11,935 nucleotides of DNA from Candidatus Aenigmatarchaeota archaeon (GTDB lineage: Archaea > Aenigmatarchaeota > Aenigmatarchaeia > GW2011-AR5 > WALA01): positions 1 through 11,935 of the forward strand of contig WALQ01000007.1 in NCBI GenBank assembly GCA_015522745.1, written 5' to 3'. The translations under genes and the position numbers were made by a program. The notes beneath the pieces are model-generated. The model ran no database searches, had not been told where the DNA came from, and saw nothing but the letters and a program-made list of their open reading frames with translations. Positions 6,286 to 11,893 of this stretch are shown piece after piece (positions within the stretch are counted from its first letter, which is position 1; each line of letters opens with the position of its first letter).

Positions 6286-6507
6286 ATGATGAAATCCAGA
6301 TTAATCATAGAAATGCCCTTTCCGAATATAGACAAAATTCTTGGGGACGAGGAATCAAAGAAATTCAAATCGAGTGTTTGGATCGAAGGAAAGAGAATAA
6401 TTATTGATATTGAAGCAGAGGATATAGCAGGATTGCAGGCAGCTGTGAATTCATACATAAATAAAATAAAAGTAGTACAAAACATATTGAAGATAAAAAG
6501 AATTTAA
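6286..6507 (+). CDS. pcc1: KEOPS complex subunit Pcc1
   Basis: Small dimerising subunit of KEOPS, the complex that completes t6A at position 37 of ANN-decoding tRNAs; Pcc1 contacts Kae1. The 73 residues form the expected beta-alpha-beta-beta-alpha pattern. The diagnostic part is SSVWIEGKRIIIDIEAEDIAG (29-49), followed by a helix with the conserved N-S-Y (55-57). Its place between rpoP and prefoldin beta is a recurrent archaeal neighbourhood and supports the call. No SD precedes the start: after the rpoP TAA come only TTTTTTCTC and then two ATGs (6286, 6289). It is also in the same frame as rpoP. Initiation by coupling or re-initiation from rpoP is therefore likely. Either ATG could be used. 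Confidence 0.88.
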   Translation: MMKSRLIIEMPFPNIDKILGDEESKKFKSSVWIEGKRIIIDIEAEDIAGLQAAVNSYINKIKVVQNILKIKRI

Positions 6508-6539
6508 AGGTACTGAAAAAGTTAGATTGGGTGATGAGT

Positions 6540-6860
6540 ATGAACAATGATGTGTACAACTATCAAATTTATGTTCAAAATTTGCAAAATGTTCTTATGC
6601 AAAAACAAACACTTCAAATCCAACTCGAGGAGATAACACAAACCATTGAAGAGCTCGAGAAATATGAAAAAGAAAAAGTTTATAAGTCTGTCGGTCCTGT
6701 TTTAATAGAAAAAAATCGTAAAGATATTCTCAAGGACTTGGTTGATACAAAAGAAGAGCTCAGCGTCAAGATAAAATCCATCGAGAATCAAGAGGAACTC
6801 TTGAAGAAAAAGATAGATGAACTTAAGAAAAAACTTAACTCGTCACAAGGAAGCGTGTGA
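6540..6860 (+). CDS. pfdB: Prefoldin beta subunit
   Basis: Subunit of the hexameric prefoldin chaperone (two alpha, four beta) that holds unfolded proteins in coiled-coil tentacles and hands them to the thermosome. The 106 residues form two long helices (about 5-47 and 62-100) joined by the short hairpin KVYKSVGPVLIEKNR (46-60), which is the beta-type signature. Heptad-rich Leu/Ile/Lys/Glu sequence supports coiled coils. Start: ATG 6540 with GGTG at 6530-6533 and 6 nt spacing. The in-frame GTG at 6531 and ATG at 6534 lie inside the SD and are unlikely. UPF0147 follows 9 bases after the stop. Confidence 0.94.
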   Translation: MNNDVYNYQIYVQNLQNVLMQKQTLQIQLEEITQTIEELEKYEKEKVYKSVGPVLIEKNRKDILKDLVDTKEELSVKIKSIENQEELLKKKIDELKKKLNSSQGSV

Positions 6861-6869
6861 GGTGATCTC

Positions 6870-7127
6870 ATGGATAAGCTTGAAAACATAATTCAAATGT
6901 TGGAAGATATCATAAACGACAGGACTGTTCCAAAAAATGTTCGTTCCGAAATAGAAGATGCGATCAATACGCTAAAATCGAATAAATTTGAACGCATAGT
7001 CAAAATCAACACTGCAATATCCATACTCGATGAGATATCGACAGACAGCAACATCCCTATGTACGCTAGAACTCAGATATGGAACATACTCTTGCTCATG
7101 GAACAATTGTCAAAAGAGAAAAAATAA
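6870..7127 (+). CDS. UPF0147 family protein
   Basis: An 85-residue all-helical protein of the archaeal UPF0147 family, whose function is not known. The family marks are DRTVPKNVRSEIEDAINTL (17-35) and DSNIPMYARTQIWNILLLM (59-77). These align with each other, so the protein looks like an internal duplication of a two-helix unit. The SD GGTGAT (6861-6866) begins immediately after the pfdB TGA, 5 nt from the ATG, so translation is probably coupled to prefoldin. No Cys, no membrane segment and no catalytic motif are visible. Its place beside pfdB and pcc1 fits a role around translation or folding, but that is only context. Confidence 0.9.
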   Translation: MDKLENIIQMLEDIINDRTVPKNVRSEIEDAINTLKSNKFERIVKINTAISILDEISTDSNIPMYARTQIWNILLLMEQLSKEKK

Positions 7128-7140
7128 ATATTTATATATT
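7127..7140 (+). promoter_or_regulatory. TATA box of sepF
   Basis: AAATATTTATATATT lies directly at the stop of UPF0147. A start near 7160 would leave a leader of about 15 bases with the SD (GAGGTGAT, 7163-7170). sepF thus likely has its own promoter even though it follows the pfdB block closely. Confidence 0.5.
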
Positions 7141-7174
7141 CGATAGTAATATAATATTTGAAGAGGTGATAATT

Positions 7175-7540
7175 TTGGGAATCTTCAATCTAGGAAAAAA
7201 GGAAGAAAACAATGAAGAAGAGTATGTGGAGCTTGATTTCAACTCCAATGAGGAAGCAGGAAAGACATACATCAAAGTTGAGAAGATGGAAGGGTATGCT
7301 GACTCAGAAAAGGTTCAGAGAGACGTTCGTGATGGATACATAGTTCTTGCTGACATAAAAGAGCTCAAGGAGAAGGACATAAACGAGCTCAAACGTGCAA
7401 TAACAAGAATAAGAAAAACATGTGTTGCCATAAACGGAGATATCGCCGGTGTCGGAGAGGATTGGATAATAGTCACACCAGATTTTGCAAGAGTTTACAG
7501 AGAGCCAGAGAATGAAGATCAGAGCGAATTAGAGAAATAA
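7175..7540 (+). CDS. sepF: Archaeal SepF, membrane anchor for FtsZ
   Basis: Cell-division protein that dimerises, binds the C-terminus of FtsZ and anchors it to the membrane. I choose TTG 7175 as start: GAGGTGAT (7163-7170) puts GGTG 6 nt away, and it yields MGIFNLGKK, a short amphipathic N-terminal helix of the kind SepF uses for membrane binding. An ATG at 7079 in the same frame lies inside UPF0147 and before the TATA box, so it is not plausible. The 121 residues comprise the N-terminal helix, an acidic linker (10-30) and the SepF core (about 31-110: YIVLADIKEL at 55-64, the helix DINELKRAITRIRKTC, GDIAGVGEDWIIVTP at 88-102). No ftsZ gene is in view. The 3' end overlaps convergent cca by 22 bases. 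Confidence 0.9.
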   Translation: MGIFNLGKKEENNEEEYVELDFNSNEEAGKTYIKVEKMEGYADSEKVQRDVRDGYIVLADIKELKEKDINELKRAITRIRKTCVAINGDIAGVGEDWIIVTPDFARVYREPENEDQSELEK

Positions 7541-8853
7541 AATTTGTTCAATTCTCTTGCAAATTCTTTTGTCTCTTTTATAAATTTCCACAATTTTTCC
7601 CCATCTATAATTTTCATCTTTTGGAGTCCGGCAGCCACGTGTGTTGGAATGCCAGTTGCATCTTTTTTTAAATATAGCAAAACACTTCTTGGCGTGCGAA
7701 ACGTTCTTTTTGTTTCGGCATACCACTTGCCATTTTCTATGTAAACATTTTCATTGGAATGACTCTCCAAAAATCTTTTGGAATGTTCCTTTGAGTATAC
7801 AACTGGTCCCTCTTTTTTCTCTATTGATGGCAGTTTATCATTGGATAATTCAAAAAGAAGGACAAACTTCTTGTTGTTGGCCCACGAAAACGTACGAACA
7901 ACTCCAAAATCTTTCATTTTTTTTGATATGTTCAGCAACGCCTTTCTCATTTGCGGATACAATGTGTCGTCAACAGAGTCATCACGCGGAGAAATGACAG
8001 CAGTAAAGTAAGTCCCCCGCGACTTTAACTTTTTAACACTTATGGGCTTCCATTTCATAAAGAATGCACCCTCATTAGGATTCATGATAAATTTTTCCGA
8101 AAATTGTTTAATTATGTAAAAATTTTGATCACTCAACGCTGCTGCCGCATTCCTGAATTTGTCAACAGGATCTATGACTATGAGCGCACTCTTGGGAATT
8201 TTTCTTGGTAGTTTCCCGTTCCAAAAATTCTCAACGTCTACCACATCTCCAAAACTTGTTGATGCGAAAAATCTCATGACGCCCATAAATGATTTGAATT
8301 TTGTGACAAGGATCTCAAGTATGTAACCTGGTATCCCCTCCGTCTTCACATCAGAGCCATAAACTCCAAGTGATTTGAAAAGTTTTTTTAGCAGTCTGAC
8401 ATCATCGCGCTGTTTTTTGCTGAGGTGGTTCAAAATATATACCGTGTGGAGAGGTGAGCGATCAACTGCTGATTTTATCTTCTCACCAAATTTCATCTCA
8501 TAACAAGGAACTATGTCTATGTCAAAACCGTTCACAATTCCACGAATGTATGGATGCTCAGCATATTTCATCATCCATGTTCCACCGAGAGCATTTATGA
8601 TTTCCTTTCCAATACTGAGTCCGATTTTTTCCAATTCATCGCGACTCAATGTCTTCGAAAATACTATGAAAAGATCTATGTCGTACTTATCGCGTATCCA
8701 TGTTCCTTTTCCTAGAGACCCACATATCACCGGATTTCCGCCGTACTTTTCTGACTCAATTTTTGCAACTTCTTTGAGATTAAGCAAGAATTTCTCAACT
8801 TCTTTCACTTCTTTTTTTGACGGTTTTATTCGAGAGAGCACGTTTTCAAACAT
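7519..8853 (-). CDS. cca: CCA-adding enzyme, archaeal class I tRNA nucleotidyltransferase
   Basis: Adds or repairs the 3' CCA of tRNAs with CTP and ATP, without a nucleic-acid template. The 444 residues are normal family length. The nucleotidyltransferase site shows GSLGKGTW (45-52), DID (58-60, two metal carboxylates) and IDIVPCY with Asp113. AEHPYIRG (98-105), IKSAVDRSPLHT (126-137) and GIPGYILEIL (173-182) are recognisable family blocks, as are the DDTLYPQM and YIENGKWYAETKR stretches of the tail domain. Start: in-frame ATGs exist at 8874, 8871 and 8853, none with an SD. I chose 8853 (MFENVLSR), which matches homologue N-termini and falls about 25 bases from a TATA-like TTTTTATATG, giving a leaderless mRNA. 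Codon choice is AT-richer than in the plus-strand genes (Glu-Leu as GAATTR). Confidence 0.94.
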   Translation of the reverse strand: MFENVLSRIKPSKKEVKEVEKFLLNLKEVAKIESEKYGGNPVICGSLGKGTWIRDKYDIDLFIVFSKTLSRDELEKIGLSIGKEIINALGGTWMMKYAEHPYIRGIVNGFDIDIVPCYEMKFGEKIKSAVDRSPLHTVYILNHLSKKQRDDVRLLKKLFKSLGVYGSDVKTEGIPGYILEILVTKFKSFMGVMRFFASTSFGDVVDVENFWNGKLPRKIPKSALIVIDPVDKFRNAAAALSDQNFYIIKQFSEKFIMNPNEGAFFMKWKPISVKKLKSRGTYFTAVISPRDDSVDDTLYPQMRKALLNISKKMKDFGVVRTFSWANNKKFVLLFELSNDKLPSIEKKEGPVVYSKEHSKRFLESHSNENVYIENGKWYAETKRTFRTPRSVLLYLKKDATGIPTHVAAGLQKMKIIDGEKLWKFIKETKEFARELNKFYFSNSL

Positions 8854-8871
8854 AAAAATAATTGGTCTCAT

Positions 8872-8884
8872 CATATAAAAAGTT
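8872..8884 (-). promoter_or_regulatory. TATA box of cca, in the cca/hef divergent region
   Basis: The minus strand reads CTTTTTATATGA. A start about 25 bases downstream coincides with the ATG at 8853. The same bases read on the plus strand as CATATAAAAAG and could also serve hef, predicting a start near 8903. A separate plus-strand box TTTTTAATGTT (about 8900-8910) would make hef leaderless. Confidence 0.4.
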
Positions 8885-8927
8885 AGAACCTAGTTTCATT
8901 TTTAATGTTATTGCACAAAACTAATTT

Positions 8928-10427
8928 ATGGATTATATTGAACATAGGTGGATAAACAAGGGGGCGCTCGAAAAACGTGACTATCAAATGTCAATATCAA
9001 AAAAATGTCTTGATGAAAACACCCTTGTCGTACTTCCAACAGGACTTGGAAAAACACCCATAGCTGCACTTGTCAGCGCCTTTCGCCTCGAGAATGACAT
9101 GTACGGAAAAATACTTTTCCTCGCTCCAACAAAACCGCTCGTCGAACAGCATAGGAATTTCTTTTTGAAGGCGTTGAAAATAGGGCCAAGTGAAATTTCT
9201 TCGGTCACTGGAAAAATTAATCCTGAGGAACGTGATAAAATTTACCGCACATCCGATGTTGTTATAGCAACCCCACAGACTATAGAAAACGACATAAAAA
9301 ATGGTCGTATAGACCTTAAAGATTTCATTCTTTTGATAATTGACGAAGCACACCGTTCTGTGGGAAACTACGCATACACGTACATCGCAAAAAAATATAT
9401 GGAAAAATCGAGAAACCCTCTCATACTTGGGCTGACCGCATCGCCAGGAGGAAATTACTCAAAGGTTAATGAAATAAAAAAACGTTTGTTCATAAAAAAT
9501 GTTCAATCGCGCACAGAGAATGACGTGGACGTCAAGAAGTACATGCACGAACGAACGCTTGAGTGGGTAAAAGTCCATCTCACAGAGCCAATGAAAAAGA
9601 TAAAATCATATTTTGAAGAAATAAAATCTGACAGAATTTCAAGGTTGCGAAAGTGGAGAGTCATACACCGCTCAAACGTTACGAAAACCGAGCTCATAAA
9701 TCTTCAAAAACGGTTGTCGTCAAGCAAAGCGTATATGTACGTTTCTGTTGTTGCTGAAGTTATAAAAATCGATTATTGCCTTACACTACTTGAAACACAG
9801 ACATTGCACGGATTAAAAAAATATTTTGATTCGTTGCTCAATCAGAATTCAAAGTCTGTCAAGCGACTTTTAGCCGAGAATAATTTTAAAAATGCTATGC
9901 GTCTTACACTCGAACTAATAAAAGAGAAAAAAGAACACCCAAAGGTGGAAAAAATCGTTGAAATATCATCGAAAGAGGTTGGTGCTGGAAGAAAAATGAT
10001 AATCTTTACGCAGTATCGCTCAACTGGGGAAGTGCTCTTGAAAAAGTTGAAGGAGCTCGAAGGATGTAAACCGTCTTTGTTCATAGGTCAGACACGCGGG
10101 ATGAAACAGAAGGAACAAATGGATGTCATAAGAGACTTCAAAATAGACGTCTACAACGTGCTTGTCGCAACGAGTGTCGGTGAGGAAGGGTTGGATATAC
10201 CAGAAGTGGATGTCGTTGTGTTTTATGAGCCTGTGCCGTCAGCCGTGCGCACGATACAACGTCGTGGAAGAACTGGACGTCATCGTAAGGGAAAGGTCAT
10301 CACACTTATAACAGAGGGGACCCTTGATGAGTCATATTACTGGGTCTCGATGAGGAAGGAAAAAAGAATGAACAAAATAATAAAAGAGTTCGGATCCAAG
10401 AATTTGAAGGAGTTCGTCGGTGATTAA
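8928..10427 (+). CDS. hef: Hef helicase half (FANCM-like SF2 helicase), nuclease domain encoded separately
   Basis: Superfamily 2 helicase acting on stalled forks and branched DNA. In euryarchaeal Hef this domain is normally fused to an XPF nuclease; here the ORF of 499 residues stops after the helicase. Visible motifs: I, LPTGLGKT (36-43); Ia, APTKPLVEQH (66-75); II, DEAH (139-142); III, LTASPGG (169-175); IV region IIFTQYRSTGE (358-368); V, ATSVGEEGLDIP (414-425); VI, QRRGRTGR (444-451). Between the two RecA lobes (about 200-340) lies the helical insert typical of Hef/FANCM, with paired basic helices. All ATPase residues are intact. The start ATG has no SD and may be leaderless. The last codons (GTC GGT GAT TAA) hold the SD of the nuclease gene. 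The usual linker to the nuclease is nearly absent. Confidence 0.95.
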   Translation: MDYIEHRWINKGALEKRDYQMSISKKCLDENTLVVLPTGLGKTPIAALVSAFRLENDMYGKILFLAPTKPLVEQHRNFFLKALKIGPSEISSVTGKINPEERDKIYRTSDVVIATPQTIENDIKNGRIDLKDFILLIIDEAHRSVGNYAYTYIAKKYMEKSRNPLILGLTASPGGNYSKVNEIKKRLFIKNVQSRTENDVDVKKYMHERTLEWVKVHLTEPMKKIKSYFEEIKSDRISRLRKWRVIHRSNVTKTELINLQKRLSSSKAYMYVSVVAEVIKIDYCLTLLETQTLHGLKKYFDSLLNQNSKSVKRLLAENNFKNAMRLTLELIKEKKEHPKVEKIVEISSKEVGAGRKMIIFTQYRSTGEVLLKKLKELEGCKPSLFIGQTRGMKQKEQMDVIRDFKIDVYNVLVATSVGEEGLDIPEVDVVVFYEPVPSAVRTIQRRGRTGRHRKGKVITLITEGTLDESYYWVSMRKEKRMNKIIKEFGSKNLKEFVGD

Positions 10428-10428
10428 T

Positions 10429-11091
10429 ATGGGGCAAACTTTTTTGGACAAGAAAGTTAAAGTGGTTGCCGATTACAGAGAGAGAAAAATAATAAGACAC
10501 CTTCACAATTACGATTGTTCAATAAAAGAATCGAATCTCAAAGTCGGCGATTTCATAGTTAGTGACCGTGTTGGCATAGAGAGAAAAACGTACCAAGACT
10601 TTGTCAACAGCATTTTTGACGGGCGACTTTTTAGGCAGGCATCCGAGCTCAAGAGCAATTTTCAAAATCCTATAATAATGATAGAAGGAAGAAAATACTT
10701 TGGAAATGTTAACAAAAATTCAATACGTGGAGCTCTGGCGTCAATAATAGTTGATTTTGGAATTCCCATCGTATTTACAAGTGACGAGGATGACACAGCA
10801 GGAATGATTTTCACAATTGCAAAACGGGAGCAAGAGGAGCTAAAACGAACTGTTGCTATTCGTGGACGAAAGAAAACTAAAACAATATATGATGCCCAAA
10901 AATTCCTCATTGCCGGGTTGCCCGCCATAAATTCAAAGATGTCCACAACGCTTCTAAAAAAATTCAAAACACCTGAGCACGTATTCACGGCATCCGAGGA
11001 GGAGCTCAAGAAAGTCCCTGGTATCGGCGAAAAGAAGGCAAAAACAATAAAAAAGTTGCTCCAAACTGTTTATAGTGATGAAAATGAGTGA
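10429..11091 (+). CDS. XPF/Hef-type structure-specific nuclease with helix-hairpin-helix tail
   Basis: A 220-residue protein equivalent to the C-terminal half of Hef, cutting branched or flapped DNA, probably as a dimer. The ERCC4 nuclease domain shows ADYRE (14-18, Asp15), VGD (39-41), IERKTYQD (50-57, the catalytic ERK-x3-D) and FDGRLFRQ, followed by MIEG and the conserved SIRGALASI and DFGIPIVFT strands. AKREQEE (131-137) leads to a tandem HhH domain (about 163-212) with VPGIGEKKAK. Start: ATG 10429, one base after the helicase TAA, with GGTG (10419-10422) 6 nt upstream. The GTG at 10420 is part of the SD. The frame is +1 relative to the helicase. It overlaps the next gene by 8 bases. It could also be a stand-alone XPF as in other archaea, but adjacency and sequence favour a divided Hef. 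Confidence 0.94.
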   Translation: MGQTFLDKKVKVVADYRERKIIRHLHNYDCSIKESNLKVGDFIVSDRVGIERKTYQDFVNSIFDGRLFRQASELKSNFQNPIIMIEGRKYFGNVNKNSIRGALASIIVDFGIPIVFTSDEDDTAGMIFTIAKREQEELKRTVAIRGRKKTKTIYDAQKFLIAGLPAINSKMSTTLLKKFKTPEHVFTASEEELKKVPGIGEKKAKTIKKLLQTVYSDENE

Positions 11092-11893
11092 AAAATTCGT
11101 TGGAAACAATTTCATGTATGTTTCAAAATCGTTCATACCGTACGAATACCGTGTTGACGAAGCAGATGTTATATTCATGGGTGTCCCGTTTTCATCGACG
11201 AGTGTGAGCTCACCAAGCATTTACGGTCCGACGCTGTTCCGCGAATCAATGAAATTGATTGAAGGATGTGAAGGTAAAAAGAACATATTCGACTTGAAAA
11301 TGGTTGACATCGGAAACGTGGAAGTCGTTCCCGGAAGTTATGAGCTCACCCGGCAGAGGATCATTCAGACCGTTAAAGATGTGAGAGAGCTCAACAAGCG
11401 TGCGACGCTGATATTCATAGGTGGAGAACATCTCATAACCCTTCCCATAATCGAGGCGCTGAATGTGAAATCCATAATCGACCTCGATGCCCATGATGAT
11501 ATGCGCAATGATTACATGGGTAATAAGTACTCGCACACAACGTGGGCGAAGAGGGCTCGCGATCTCGGAGTCGGGTTAGTTCAATACGGTGTCCGCTCAT
11601 TCGTCGGAAAGAAAACGAAGACAACGCTATCTGACTTGAAGAGTCGCGCTGGAAGGTTGAAACGGCCGGTTCATATAACTCTTGACGTCGATGTTCTTGA
11701 TATTCAATATGTCACGACAGGTCTACCAGAACCAAACGGGATAACTCCTACAGAGCTCTTCAAAGTCATTGAAAGCGTTGGAAAGTACGCGTCCAGTATG
11801 GACATTGTCGAGATGTCCGGCCACTGTTTGCCAAGCAAAACCGGAATAATCGCAGCAAACGCCGTGAAAAAGTTCTTGGTGAGTAAATGCTGA
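11084..11893 (+). CDS. speB: Ureohydrolase (agmatinase/arginase family), probable agmatinase
   Basis: Di-manganese enzyme family that hydrolyses guanidino compounds; in archaea usually annotated agmatinase, giving putrescine and urea. The 269 residues (from ATG 11084) are slightly short. Metal-binding motifs are largely present: GGEH (113-116), DLDAHDDM (133-140, with the DAHxD ligands 135, 137, 139) and LDVDVLD (200-206, Asp201 and Asp203). Two deviations: the usual Asp-Pro after DxDxxD is Asp-Ile, and the APGTG-type loop is degenerate (YVTTGLPEPNGIT). The SHG motif is SHTT. VEMSGH (242-247) keeps the guanidinium-binding Glu. Start: GTGAT at 11075-11079 acts as SD, and ATG 11084 has the standard spacing; the in-frame GTG/ATG at 11075/11078 belong to the SD. 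It overlaps both neighbours (8 and 7 bases), so it is tightly coupled. Substrate is not provable from sequence. Confidence 0.85.
   Translation: MSEKFVGNNFMYVSKSFIPYEYRVDEADVIFMGVPFSSTSVSSPSIYGPTLFRESMKLIEGCEGKKNIFDLKMVDIGNVEVVPGSYELTRQRIIQTVKDVRELNKRATLIFIGGEHLITLPIIEALNVKSIIDLDAHDDMRNDYMGNKYSHTTWAKRARDLGVGLVQYGVRSFVGKKTKTTLSDLKSRAGRLKRPVHITLDVDVLDIQYVTTGLPEPNGITPTELFKVIESVGKYASSMDIVEMSGHCLPSKTGIIAANAVKKFLVSKC

Noticed and set aside
6529..6540. C/D box sRNA, suggested by RTGATGA motifs (also at 3366 and 11075)
   Set aside because: These motifs are the SD plus start region of protein genes, and no suitably placed CTGA boxes follow within about 60 bases.
7079..7174. A longer SepF beginning at ATG 7079
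   Set aside because: The extension lies within UPF0147 and across the TATA box, has no SD, and would hide the amphipathic membrane helix.
7641..8011. Plus-strand frames of 77-118 codons inside cca
   Set aside because: They lie antisense to conserved CCA-enzyme sequence, with no SD and no recognisable domain.
10415..10435. Hef split as a simple sequencing frameshift
   Set aside because: Not fully excluded, but the nuclease has an SD with standard spacing and an ATG one base after the helicase stop. An accidental frameshift would be unlikely to create that arrangement, and there is no homopolymer at the junction.
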